The notes under the pieces: generated by a model | The model's database searches: none | What the model was told of the DNA's origin: nothing | What the model saw: the letters and a program-made list of their open reading frames with translations, nothing else | Shown here: positions 25,158 through 32,994 of the stretch, in pieces | How the letters are laid out: every line of letters begins with the position of its first letter | Position numbering within the stretch: position 1 is the stretch's first letter | Program-made: the position numbers and the translations under genes | From: UBA7803 sp041686955 | GTDB lineage: Bacteria; Pseudomonadota; Gammaproteobacteria; Pseudomonadales; Azotimanducaceae | Reading direction: 5' to 3' | DNA: 32,994 nucleotides | Assembly: GCA_041686955.1 (NCBI GenBank) | Contig: JAWLCV010000047.1 | Coordinates: 1 to 32,994 of the forward strand

Positions 25158-27950
25158 ATGCCCTTCTCCGGCCGGGAGCTCCGCACCCTCGTCGTCGCGC
25201 CGGTGGGCCGGGACGCGGAAGCCATGGCCGATGCCCTGCAGCAGCACGGCGTGAACGCCATGGTCTGCGCGAGCCTTTCCGCGGCCGCGTTCGAGATTCG
25301 GCAGGATGCCGGCGCGCTGCTCGTCACCGAGGAGGGGCTCTCCACGCCGACGGCGGCCGACCTCATCGCAGCGCTCGACGAGCAGCCCTCCTGGTCCGCA
25401 CTGCCCATCGTCGTGCTCACCGCCGGGAGCACCGAGCACCGCTCCACCCTGCTGCACCGACTCGGCCTCGCGGTGGGGGCGGTGACCCTGCTCGAGCGCC
25501 CTGTGCATCAGGCCCATCTTCTGAGCGCAGTGAAGACGGCGCTCGCCGCGCGGCGGCGGCAGTACGAGGTGCGGGACCTGCTGGAGGATCGCGCGCGCCG
25601 CGAGCGCCTGCTGGCGGAGCAGGCGGACAAGCTGCGCCGCAGCGAAGCCCGCTTCCGCGAAATGGCCGACGCGGCCCCGGCCATGCTCTGGGTCACCGAC
25701 GCGGAGCACCGCTGCCGATTTCTCAGTCGGGTCTGGTACGAGCAAACCGGCGCCGAGGCGCGCGACGGGCAGGACCCGGACTGGCTGGAGCCCCTGCACC
25801 CCGAGGACGCCGCGGCTACGCGGCAGGCTTTCCTCGCGGCCACCCGCTCGCTGGAGGCGTTCCAGCTCGATTACCGGCTGCGTACGACCGGCGGCGACTA
25901 CCGCTGGGTCACCCACACCGCGCGGCCGCGTTACGATCCGTCCGGACGCTTCGCCGGCTACCTCGGTTCCATCACCGACGTCCACGCCCTGCGCCTGGCG
26001 GAGCAGGAGCAGGAGCGGACCCGCGTGCTGCTGGATGCGGTGCTGGAGTCCCTGCCGGTGGGCGTGGTGATCGCCGACGGCAACGGTCGCCTGGTGCGCT
26101 GGAACAGGACGTATCAGAAACTGTGGGGCCTCGCCCCCGACGACCGGCCCTCGGACACCGACGGCATCGGCGGCTACCGGCGCTGGCGGGGCTGGCATTC
26201 GGACACCGGCAAACCCGTGGAGCCCGAGGAGTGGACGCTGGCCCGGGCCGTGCTCACCCGCGCGCCCGTTCCCGGCACGCTGCTGGAGATCGAGCGCTTC
26301 GACGGCGGCGGCCGTCGCTTCCTCATCAACGGCGCCGCTCCGGTGTTCGACCAGCAGGGCCGGCTCATCGCGGCGGTGGGCGCCCAGACCGATGTCACCC
26401 GGGGCGTGCAGATGGAGCGGGCGCTGCGGGAGAGCGAGGAGAAGTTCCGCACCCTGGCCGACAACATCGCCCAGCTCGCCTGGATGGCCGACGCCGACGG
26501 CCGGATGATCTGGCACAACCGGCGCGCCGTCGAGTACCTCGGCCGCACCCTCGACGAAATCCGCGACGCAGGCTGGGAAGTCATTCATCACCCGGACCAT
26601 GTGGAACGGGTGATGAGCCGGCTCCGGCACTGCTACGAGACCGGCGAGCCCTGGGAAGACACCTTCCCCCTGCGCGGCCACGATGGCAGCTACCGCTGGT
26701 TCCTCTCACGGGCGGTGCCCCTGCGGGACGCCGAAGGACGGGTGACCTGCTGGTTCGGCACCAACACCGACGTCACGGAGCAGCGCGAGGCCCAGGAGGC
26801 GCTGCGCGAAGCGGATCGCCGCAAGGACGAATTCATCGCCACCCTGGCCCACGAGCTGCGCAATCCACTGGCGCCCATTCGCACCGCGGTGGAGCTGCTC
26901 GGGTTCGCAGGCTCCGAGCAGGGCCCGGACCCGGAGACCCTGGCCGCCTGCCGGGACGTCATCGATCGCCAGGTGCGCGATCTCACCCGGCTGGTGGACG
27001 ATCTGCTCGAAGTTTCCCGTATCACCCGCGGCAAGTTCGAGCTGCGCCGCGAGCCGGTGCGCCTGGCGGCCGTGGTGGAGCACGCCCTCGAGGCGGCCCG
27101 GCCGCTCATCGACGCATGCCGCCACGCGCTGGAGGTGGGTTTGCCGGAGGAGGAGGTATGGCTGATGGCCGACGCCACCCGGCTGGCTCAGGTCCTGGTC
27201 AACCTGCTGAACAACGCGGCCCGCTATACGCCGGCCGGCGGCCGCATCGCGGTGGAGGCGGTGGTGGAGGAACGGGAGGTGCGGGTGTCCGTCAGCGACA
27301 CGGGCATCGGCATTCCGCCGGAGCATCTGTCCGGCATCTTCGAGATGTTCTCCCAGGTGACCCCGGCAGTGAGCCGCAGCGGCGGCGGTCTCGGCATCGG
27401 CCTGGCCCTGGCCCGCGGCCTGGTGGAGCTGCACGGCGGCGTCATCACCGCCAGCAGTGACGGTGAAGGGCGCGGCAGCCGGTTCACCGTTCGCCTGCCC
27501 CGGGCCGAGCGCCCCCGGGCGGCGCCTCATCCGCCCCGGCCGAGCCATAGCCGGATGCAGGCCCGGCGCATCCTGGTGGTGGACGACAACCACGACACGG
27601 CCGACGGGCTGGCTCGGATTCTCCGGCTCATGGGGCACGAGGTGCAGGTGGCCTACGACGGGCCGGAGGCTCTGGCGATGGTGGAGCGCGATGCCCCGGA
27701 CGTGGTGCTGCTCGACATCGGCCTACCCACCATGAGCGGCTACGAGGTCGCCCGGCGTATCCGCGGCCGGCCGGGGGGCCGTGACTTGTGTCTGGTCGCC
27801 CAGACGGGCTGGGGGCAGCCCCAGGACAAGAAGCGCAGCGCCGAAGCCGGATTCGACCACCACCTGGTGAAGCCGGTGGATTCCGCGGTGCTCTCCAAGC
27901 TGCTTTCGGGCCTGGCCGATGGCCACCACCCGGACGCCGTCGCCCGATGA
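25158..27950 (+). CDS. Hybrid sensor histidine kinase with pseudo-receiver, three PAS domains and receiver
   Basis: A 930-residue cytoplasmic hybrid kinase with no membrane segment. Order: an N-terminal receiver-like domain (about 8-130) lacking the acceptor Asp (LLVTEEGL) and with Arg114 in place of the usual Lys; a coiled linker; three PAS/PAC units (about 163-285, 290-410, 415-545); HisKA with His565 in ATLAHELRNP; HATPase with N box LVNLLNNAARYT, DTGIGIP and GLGIGLALA; and an intact receiver with Asp853 in LLDIGLPTMSG and Lys905. The ATG is one base after the KaiC-like stop, with GGAG 7 bases upstream. The ATPase is the likely partner or input; signal and output regulator are unknown. Confidence 0.92.
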   Translation: MPFSGRELRTLVVAPVGRDAEAMADALQQHGVNAMVCASLSAAAFEIRQDAGALLVTEEGLSTPTAADLIAALDEQPSWSALPIVVLTAGSTEHRSTLLHRLGLAVGAVTLLERPVHQAHLLSAVKTALAARRRQYEVRDLLEDRARRERLLAEQADKLRRSEARFREMADAAPAMLWVTDAEHRCRFLSRVWYEQTGAEARDGQDPDWLEPLHPEDAAATRQAFLAATRSLEAFQLDYRLRTTGGDYRWVTHTARPRYDPSGRFAGYLGSITDVHALRLAEQEQERTRVLLDAVLESLPVGVVIADGNGRLVRWNRTYQKLWGLAPDDRPSDTDGIGGYRRWRGWHSDTGKPVEPEEWTLARAVLTRAPVPGTLLEIERFDGGGRRFLINGAAPVFDQQGRLIAAVGAQTDVTRGVQMERALRESEEKFRTLADNIAQLAWMADADGRMIWHNRRAVEYLGRTLDEIRDAGWEVIHHPDHVERVMSRLRHCYETGEPWEDTFPLRGHDGSYRWFLSRAVPLRDAEGRVTCWFGTNTDVTEQREAQEALREADRRKDEFIATLAHELRNPLAPIRTAVELLGFAGSEQGPDPETLAACRDVIDRQVRDLTRLVDDLLEVSRITRGKFELRREPVRLAAVVEHALEAARPLIDACRHALEVGLPEEEVWLMADATRLAQVLVNLLNNAARYTPAGGRIAVEAVVEEREVRVSVSDTGIGIPPEHLSGIFEMFSQVTPAVSRSGGGLGIGLALARGLVELHGGVITASSDGEGRGSRFTVRLPRAERPRAAPHPPRPSHSRMQARRILVVDDNHDTADGLARILRLMGHEVQVAYDGPEALAMVERDAPDVVLLDIGLPTMSGYEVARRIRGRPGGRDLCLVAQTGWGQPQDKKRSAEAGFDHHLVKPVDSAVLSKLLSGLADGHHPDAVAR

Positions 27951-27960
27951 CGCCGCGGCG

Positions 27961-29523
27961 TCAGGATGCGCCGAGGTCGCGACCGTACAGGCGCCGCACC
28001 GTGTCCACCGTATCGGCTTCCTCGGGGCGCTTGTCCTCCCGGTAGCGCCGTACCCGCGCGAAGCGCAGCGCCATGCCCGCCGGGTACTGGGGGCTGGTCT
28101 GGATCTCGTTCACCGCGATCTCCACCACCAGCTCCGGGCGCACGTGCACCACGTGCCCCTCCTGACCCAGCGCCAGCGCCAGCAGCCGGCGGGTCTGCCA
28201 GGCAAGCATGGCGTCGCTGAGCCCTTTGAACGTCTTGCCGAGCATCACGTAGCCGCCGTGCTCGGGATCCCGGGCGCCGAGATGGAGGTTGCTGAGCCAT
28301 CCCTGCCGGCGGCCGCTGCCCCACTCCGCCGCCAGCACCACCAGATCCAGGGTGTGGGCCTGCTTCACCTTCAACCAGCCGGCGCCACGGCTGCCGGCGG
28401 CGTAGGGGCTGGTGAGGGATTTGGCCATGACCCCTTCGTGGCCGTCGGCGAAGGCCTGCTCGAGGAAGGCCGTTGCGTCGGCGGGATCCGCAGTCACCCG
28501 GCGGGGCACCAGGAGCTCTGGCCCAACCACCCGGGCCAGGCGGTCGAAGCGCTCGGCCCCGGGCCGGTCGATGAGGTCCTCGCCGTCGTGGTGAAGGCAG
28601 TCGAACAGGAACACGTTCACGGGGAGGGCGGCGCGGGCGGCGCTCACCTCGCTCTTGCGGCCGAAACGCCGCATGGTCACCTGAAACGGGTGCGGCCGGC
28701 CCCGGGCGTCCAATGCGATGACCTCGCCATCGAGGATGAGCGCGTCGGCGCCGCAGGCCGCCACCGCCTCAGCCACCTCCGGCAGGCTGTCGGTGACGTC
28801 GTTCTGCCGGCGGGAGAAGACGCGAACTACGTCGCCACGCTTGTGAACCTGCACCCGGGCGCCATCCAGCTTGTACTCCAGCGCGGCCTCCCCCAGGGAC
28901 TCCAGAGCCTCGTCCATGTCCCGCGCCGCCTGGGCGAGCATGGGCTGCACGGGATGGAGCGGCCGCAGCGTGAACCGGGCCAGGCCGGCACGGCCCTCGG
29001 CCAGCACCACCTCGGCCACCGCCGCCGGCTCTCCCGCCAGCATGACGGCGCGGCGTACCTCACTGGCCGGCAGCTCCGCCGCTTCGGCAATGGCCTCGAC
29101 GAGCAAGCCTTCCAGCGCTCCCTGGCGCAGCTCGCCGTGGATCAGCCGCGCCAGGAAGTCCCGCTCCGCGGCGCTGGCTCGCGCGAACAGCGCAGCCAGG
29201 CCTTCGCCCCGGGCCTGCTGCGATCCCCGGCCGCCGAGGGCCGCGAGCCCGCTGAACGCCGCGTCCACGTCGCGCAGGGTCAACGGTTCGCCGGCGGCGC
29301 CCGCCGCCTCCCTGGCAGCCGCCGCCGCGGCCGCTTGCCGGACCAGACGGGGTCCGAGGCCGATGCGGCCCTGAGGCAGCCGGCCGGCGAGGTAGCTCAC
29401 GGCCAGAGCCGCATCCGCAGGCCCCGCCCCCCGCAGGCACTCGGCCAGCCGGTGCCGTTTGGCCGTGCGGCTCGAGGTCTCCCTCACCTGACGCGAGACC
29501 TCCACCAGCCGGGCCAGCTCCAT
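27961..29523 (-). CDS. ATP-dependent DNA ligase
   Basis: A 520-residue ATP-dependent DNA ligase that seals nicks through a ligase-AMP intermediate. The N-terminal helical DNA-binding domain (about 1-190) is followed by the nucleotidyltransferase core with Lys218 in EYKLDGARVQVHK (motif I). Then come FSRRQNDVTDSLPEV, LILDGEVIALD (motif IV region), GHEGVMAKSL and WLKVKQAHTLDLVV (motif V), and an OB-fold C terminus (VRPELVVEIAVNEIQ). The domain order is that of LigB/archaeal-type enzymes. There is no Ku, LigD polymerase or exonuclease nearby. The ATG at 29523 has GGGAG about 8 bases upstream; a TTG one codon earlier is less likely. The stop is 10 bp from the hybrid-kinase stop, convergent. Confidence 0.92.
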   Translation of the reverse strand: MELARLVEVSRQVRETSSRTAKRHRLAECLRGAGPADAALAVSYLAGRLPQGRIGLGPRLVRQAAAAAAAREAAGAAGEPLTLRDVDAAFSGLAALGGRGSQQARGEGLAALFARASAAERDFLARLIHGELRQGALEGLLVEAIAEAAELPASEVRRAVMLAGEPAAVAEVVLAEGRAGLARFTLRPLHPVQPMLAQAARDMDEALESLGEAALEYKLDGARVQVHKRGDVVRVFSRRQNDVTDSLPEVAEAVAACGADALILDGEVIALDARGRPHPFQVTMRRFGRKSEVSAARAALPVNVFLFDCLHHDGEDLIDRPGAERFDRLARVVGPELLVPRRVTADPADATAFLEQAFADGHEGVMAKSLTSPYAAGSRGAGWLKVKQAHTLDLVVLAAEWGSGRRQGWLSNLHLGARDPEHGGYVMLGKTFKGLSDAMLAWQTRRLLALALGQEGHVVHVRPELVVEIAVNEIQTSPQYPAGMALRFARVRRYREDKRPEEADTVDTVRRLYGRDLGAS

Positions 29524-29600
29524 CAACGCCGCTCCCGCAGCCGATGCCCGCTGCCGTTGCGCATTGCCCGGGAGCTCCGGGGGCCGGTAGAGTAACGGGC

Positions 29601-29897
29601 GTGAGCATCGAGGTGGAGCAGACCGGCAGCGCAGACCCTCTGGAGTTCCTGGTGGTGGTCCGCGAAGGGAACGGCGAGACCCGTCACCGGGTGACCATGG
29701 CGCGGGGCGTATGCGAGCAGCTCGGCCAGGGCCGGTACCCGCCGGCGGTTTTTATCGAGGCGGCGTTCCGCTTTCTGCTGGACCGAGAGCCGAAGGAATC
29801 CATTCTCGGCCGCTTCGACGTCACCGTGATCTCCCGCTACTTCCCCGAGTTCGAAACCGCGCTGCCCGGCTACCTGGATCAGTTGTCGTCCACGTAG
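29601..29897 (+). CDS. Small conserved hypothetical protein
   Basis: A 98-residue soluble protein starting at a GTG. It runs from a beta strand (ADPLEFLVVVREG) to an alpha/beta C-terminal half (VFIEAAFRFLLDREPKESIL; FDVTVISRYFPEFE). There is no signal peptide or known motif. I do not recognise a named family, though the FRFLLDREP-K-E-S-I and ISRYFPEFE segments look like conserved motifs. It is divergent from the DNA ligase across 77 bp and overlaps the end of the convergent lipoprotein gene by 19 bp. The start is uncertain; an ATG at 29544 would overlap most of the space upstream. Confidence 0.7.
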   Translation: MSIEVEQTGSADPLEFLVVVREGNGETRHRVTMARGVCEQLGQGRYPPAVFIEAAFRFLLDREPKESILGRFDVTVISRYFPEFETALPGYLDQLSST

Positions 29898-30490
29898 ACC
29901 TCGTCCTCCTCGATCATGCCCCGGGTTTCCGACGGCTCGGCCACCAGGGCGCGCTGCAGCCGCGTGTGCAGGGCGAAGCGGCAGGCGCCGACGTCGCCGC
30001 GTTCCAGCACCAGGGGCTCGCCGACCCGGACGCGAAACGCACCCACCGCGCCGGTCAGCTCGCCGGCACCGACACGCGCGAGCTCGTCGCCCTGCACCTC
30101 GCCTTTGCGAAAGCGTTGGAACAGATCCGCGTCTCGAAACACCAGGAGCTGACGGCTGCCTTCCGCCACGCAATCGGAACCGGTCACCCGCATGAACCAG
30201 CTTTCACCGGTGCGGTCCTCCGCCATGCCCGTGCCCGCATCCACGTCCGCGGACAAGGCGTCGCCCGAGAACACCGCCCAGCCTTCCACCCCCTCGAGGG
30301 ACATCTCGTTCTCGAGGGTGTTCAGGGTCTGCTCCACCATGGTGGCGACCTCGGTTCGCGACTCCAGCACGTTGGCCGACGCGGTGTCGGCGCGGTCGCG
30401 CTCGGTACCGGCATCGCAGGCCGCCGCCAGCGCCAGCAGGGCCGCGGTGCCCACCGCCAGCGGCGGGAGCCGATGCCTCGTCCTCGCCAT
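29879..30490 (-). CDS. Uncharacterised lipoprotein
   Basis: A 203-residue protein with a lipoprotein signal (LAVGTAALLALAAAC), where Cys is followed by Asp. Asp at +2 is the inner-membrane retention signal in enteric Lol sorting, so it may stay in the inner membrane. The mature part is acidic with no recognised motif; it includes VEGWAVFSGDALSAD, SRQLLVFRDADLFQRF and ACRFALHTRLQRAL. It starts at an ATG with GGAG about 8 bases upstream. It is downstream of the carotenoid oxygenase by 53 bp on the same strand and may be co-transcribed with it; any functional link is unknown. Confidence 0.7.
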   Translation of the reverse strand: MARTRHRLPPLAVGTAALLALAAACDAGTERDRADTASANVLESRTEVATMVEQTLNTLENEMSLEGVEGWAVFSGDALSADVDAGTGMAEDRTGESWFMRVTGSDCVAEGSRQLLVFRDADLFQRFRKGEVQGDELARVGAGELTGAVGAFRVRVGEPLVLERGDVGACRFALHTRLQRALVAEPSETRGMIEEDEVYVDDN

Positions 30491-30543
30491 GTCTTTGCTC
30501 CGCCTGGCTGCGTATCGCCGGGAGGGGCAAAGGGCGTGCCAAG

Positions 30544-31890
30544 TCAGACGGACGGGGCGTCCGAGCCGTCGGGGATCCACGCCCCGTGGAAGCCGTAGGG
30601 CACCCGCCCCGGCAGCATCACCCGCGCCAGCGGAGGGCGCGCCAGGTCCCGGGCGTCGAGTATCACGAGCTCGCTGCGATCCCGGCCCTGGTCGAAGACG
30701 TAGCAGAGCAGGTAGCCGTCGTCCTCGGCCGCGGCACCGTCCCGGGGCACGAAGTACGGCTCCCCCGCGTGGCGGCCGGCGCCGAGCTCGTGACAGTCGC
30801 ACTGCCCGGTGTCGAGGTCGTGCTTGTAGATGCGCGGGAAGCCGTCCTGCTCCACCGCCACCGCATAACCGTAACGGTAGGGCTTGCCGTTCAAGGCCGG
30901 ATGACACCGCGGGAATTCCTGACCCCGGGCATCGATGCGCTCCTCGCTCACGCGCCCGGTGGCGGGATCGATGGTCCAGCGGTCGAGGGTGGCGAAGCTG
31001 TCGCCGAACGGTCCCTGGACGTCCCGTTCGAACATGCGCTCGTAGCGGCACAGGTCGAGCACCACCTTGCCCTGCTCGTCCTCGTAAGCATTCATGGGAT
31101 GGAACACGAAGCAGGGATCCACCTCGCACCAGATCACGTCCGCGGCAGCACCGTCCCGAGGCAGCAGCCCCACCCGGGGCGGGTGGTCCGGGTTCCAGGC
31201 GAACGGGAAGCGCATGCCGCGCGCGATCAGCTCGAAGCTCACGGTCACCGGTAGGTCGTAGATCACCACGTAGTGCGCGGTTATGCTGGTGTCGTGGATC
31301 ATCGTCATGGCGGGCAGCGGCACATCCACGGTGCGGCGCACCCGGCCGTCGCGCGCCACCTGCAGGTACTGCACGTGGTCGGCGAAGTCGGGCCACTTGT
31401 AGGCGATGGCGTGGAGGTCGCCGGTGTCCGGGTCGATCTTCGGGTGCGCGGTGAAGGCGCCCTGGGTCAGGGTGCCGAAGAAATCGTTCACCCCCACCGT
31501 GTCCAGCTCGTAGGACAGCTCCACCGGCGGCGCACCCGCCTCCACCAGCGCCCAGGTCCGTCCGGCGTGACCGATGACGTGGGTGTTGTTGGCACTCGCC
31601 AGCCGACGTCCCGCCAGCTCTTCGCCGAGCGCTTCGACGATGGCGGGGCTACGCACCCAGCGGTTGCGGTACCAGGAGGCGGCGCCTTCCTGCAGGCGCA
31701 CGCCGTGCACCATGCCGTCGCCGAGAAACCAATGGTGGGTGTCGCGGTCGATCTCGAACAGGGGATTGGGGCCGTTGCGCAGATAGCGGCCGGTGAGCTC
31801 CCTCGGAATCTCGCCGAGGACCTCCAGATCGGTCGCGGTCACCTCCCGCACCACCGGCGCGAAGTTGCCGGAGACGTATCGATCTGCCAC
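30544..31890 (-). CDS. Carotenoid oxygenase (RPE65/CCD family)
   Basis: A 448-residue seven-blade beta-propeller dioxygenase. Four iron-ligand histidines are visible, each on the family's expected blade: His149 in TAHPKID, His199 in IHDTSIT, His264 in VFHPMNAYE and His435 in GFHGAW. Conserved Glu-Phe-Pro-Arg (Glu325) and Gly-Glu-Pro-x-Phe-Val (Glu377) sites fit the second-shell glutamates. The family cleaves carotenoids, apocarotenoids or stilbenes. There are no carotenoid-synthesis genes nearby, so lignostilbene-type or dietary/apocarotenoid substrates are equally possible. The start is GTG with GGGAG 7-8 bases upstream. It diverges from the DUF72 gene across 128 bp with no clear promoter. 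Confidence 0.92.
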   Translation of the reverse strand: MADRYVSGNFAPVVREVTATDLEVLGEIPRELTGRYLRNGPNPLFEIDRDTHHWFLGDGMVHGVRLQEGAASWYRNRWVRSPAIVEALGEELAGRRLASANNTHVIGHAGRTWALVEAGAPPVELSYELDTVGVNDFFGTLTQGAFTAHPKIDPDTGDLHAIAYKWPDFADHVQYLQVARDGRVRRTVDVPLPAMTMIHDTSITAHYVVIYDLPVTVSFELIARGMRFPFAWNPDHPPRVGLLPRDGAAADVIWCEVDPCFVFHPMNAYEDEQGKVVLDLCRYERMFERDVQGPFGDSFATLDRWTIDPATGRVSEERIDARGQEFPRCHPALNGKPYRYGYAVAVEQDGFPRIYKHDLDTGQCDCHELGAGRHAGEPYFVPRDGAAAEDDGYLLCYVFDQGRDRSELVILDARDLARPPLARVMLPGRVPYGFHGAWIPDGSDAPSV

Positions 31891-32018
31891 GAGCGTTCTC
31901 CCTGATGACTCCGCGCCTATCCTGTGCCGCCAGGTTTACGGCGTCAACATGCGGAAGCTCATTGCACCGCCCGGGACTCCGCCGGGAGACTGGCGTACCC
32001 CTGCCACGGGAGCGCGCC

Positions 32019-32783
32019 ATGCACTGGTACGCCGGGACGAGCGGATTCAGCTACAAGGAGTGGAAGGGCGTCTTCTATCCGGAAACGCTCCCCAATCACG
32101 ACATGCTCGGCTACTACGCGGAGCGCCTGCCGGCGGTGGAGATCAACAACACCTTCTACCGCATGCCCCATCCCACTGTGCTGTCGCGTTGGGCGGCGGC
32201 GGTGCCGGAGGAGTTCCGGTTCGTCATCAAGGCGCCCCGACGCATCACCCACCACCAGCGGCTGCAGGGAACCGAGGAGCCGGTGACCCATCTGGCACAT
32301 AACCTGGAGGCCCTGGGCGACAAGCTGGGCGCAGTGCTGTTCCAGCTTCCACCAGACCTGACCCGCGATTGCGAGCGGCTCGAGCACTTCCTCGACAGCC
32401 TGTCCCAGAGCCTCCCGGCCGTGTTCGAGTTCCGGCACCCGTCCTGGAACGACCGACGGGTGCTGGACCTGCTCCGCAACGCCGGTGCCGCCCGCTGCAT
32501 CTCCGAGGCGGAGGCCCGCAACGCCGGCGCCGACCTGACCACCGCCCGCTGGCTCTATCTGCGCCTGCGCAAGACCGGCTACGACGACGGCGAGCTCATG
32601 AGCTGGGCGCAGTGCGGCCGCTCATCCGGCGTACCCATGGGTTACGCCTTCTTCAAGCACGAGGACGCAGGCGCCGGACCGGCCCTGGCCGCGCGGTTCC
32701 TGCGACTCGCCGACCTGCCGGAACGCCGGCCGCCCCGGGCCGTGGGCCACCGGCACCGCCGCGGCGAGGCGGGGACGCGCTAG
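32019..32783 (+). CDS. DUF72 domain-containing protein
   Basis: A 254-residue protein with the DUF72 TIM-barrel-like fold. It begins MHWYAGTSGFSYKEWKGVFYP, the family start, and keeps EINNTFYRMP, FVIKAPRRITH, LFQLPP, FEFRHPSW and the tail YAFFKHED. Function is unknown; the fold is sometimes compared with xylose-isomerase/endonuclease-IV-like barrels. The ATG at 32019 was preferred because GGGAG lies about 6 bases before it and the protein then starts at the first barrel strand; the in-frame ATG at 31905 would add 38 low-complexity residues. It converges on the sulfatase. Confidence 0.9.
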   Translation: MHWYAGTSGFSYKEWKGVFYPETLPNHDMLGYYAERLPAVEINNTFYRMPHPTVLSRWAAAVPEEFRFVIKAPRRITHHQRLQGTEEPVTHLAHNLEALGDKLGAVLFQLPPDLTRDCERLEHFLDSLSQSLPAVFEFRHPSWNDRRVLDLLRNAGAARCISEAEARNAGADLTTARWLYLRLRKTGYDDGELMSWAQCGRSSGVPMGYAFFKHEDAGAGPALAARFLRLADLPERRPPRAVGHRHRRGEAGTR

Positions 32784-32811
32784 GTCGCAGTGTACGCGGC
32801 CCGGCCCGCCC

Positions 32812-32994
32812 TCACACCGGGGCGCGGCGGGGCAACCGCGGCTGCTTCGGCCCGGGCAGGTGGTCGCGGAGATCCGCCAGCAGATCGGCTTTCAACGGCT
32901 GCCGTACCGGATCGCTCCACAGATTCACCAGGGCGCCGGGATCAGCGTTCAGGTCGTAGAGCTCGCCTTCCGAGCCGTCGTAGAGCGTGCCAGC
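32812..32994 (-). CDS. Sulfatase, C-terminal end (truncated by window edge)
   Basis: Sixty codons run from the window edge to a TGA at 32814-32812. GELYDLNADPGALVNLWSDP followed by a helical LKADLLADL matches the usual C-terminal strand-and-helix of alkaline-phosphatase-superfamily sulfatases, where a D-P-x-E/A-x-x-N-L motif precedes the last helix. The catalytic C/S-x-P-x-R motif would lie outside the window, so substrate and activity cannot be judged. There is no start codon in view because the gene begins beyond the window. Confidence 0.75.
   Translation of the reverse strand, partial: AGTLYDGSEGELYDLNADPGALVNLWSDPVRQPLKADLLADLRDHLPGPKQPRLPRRAPV

Noticed and set aside
30491..31396. Long N-terminal extension of the lipoprotein frame over the carotenoid oxygenase gene
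   Set aside because: It is another frame of the oxygenase; the ATG at 30490 with GGAG and an immediate lipoprotein signal is the clear start.

Overview
The window is about 33 kb of G+C-rich DNA, close to two-thirds or more G+C by eye, with strong codon bias and dense genes on both strands. A SlyX homologue, an AsmA-family protein, a BCCT osmolyte transporter and many lipoprotein signals point to a proteobacterium. My best guess is a gammaproteobacterium of the halophilic/Ectothiorhodospiraceae type; this is inferred from gene content, not from any marker gene. A run of exactly 100 N (12409-12508) shows this is a draft scaffold. No rRNA, tRNA, CRISPR array, insertion sequence or phage gene was seen, and no stretch over 300 bp lacks a gene.

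Layout. 1-99: tail of a rightward gene and its intrinsic terminator. 129-3765 (leftward): P2-type cation ATPase and S-formylglutathione hydrolase. 3913-4799 (rightward): NADPH-dependent FMN reductase and a small exported protein. 4813-9679 (leftward): glyoxalase/SnoaL fusion, Tat-exported amidase, SlyX, a lipoprotein with a putative sigma-54 promoter, and an exported ClpP/crotonase-fold protein. 9792-12657 (rightward): AsmA-family protein interrupted by the scaffold gap. 12697-14385 (leftward): trehalose-synthase-like GH13 enzyme. 14436-15915 (leftward): three-gene operon (PNPOx-like flavoprotein, GNAT acetyltransferase, deazaflavin-type nitroreductase) joined by ATGA overlaps, facing a divergent TetR regulator; a near-consensus promoter and a 17-bp palindrome lie between them. 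16605-18746 (leftward): prolyl oligopeptidase lipoprotein, then a truncated gene remnant. 18983-23517 (leftward): DUF2254 membrane protein, GH13 alpha-glucosidase and BCCT transporter as a tight operon. 23663-27950 (rightward): two-domain KaiC-like ATPase followed one base later by a large hybrid histidine kinase. 27961-32994: ATP-dependent DNA ligase, a small conserved protein, a lipoprotein, a carotenoid oxygenase, a DUF72 protein and the end of a sulfatase.

How the genes fit together. Trehalose/maltose and alpha-glucoside chemistry plus a compatible-solute carrier suggest osmoadaptation. The TetR-controlled flavoprotein operon looks like a small-molecule stress or detoxification unit. The most unusual unit is the KaiC-like ATPase coupled to a hybrid kinase with a degenerate N-terminal receiver and no kaiA or kaiB nearby: a candidate KaiC-based signalling module rather than a clock. 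Most other genes are single housekeeping or stress genes.
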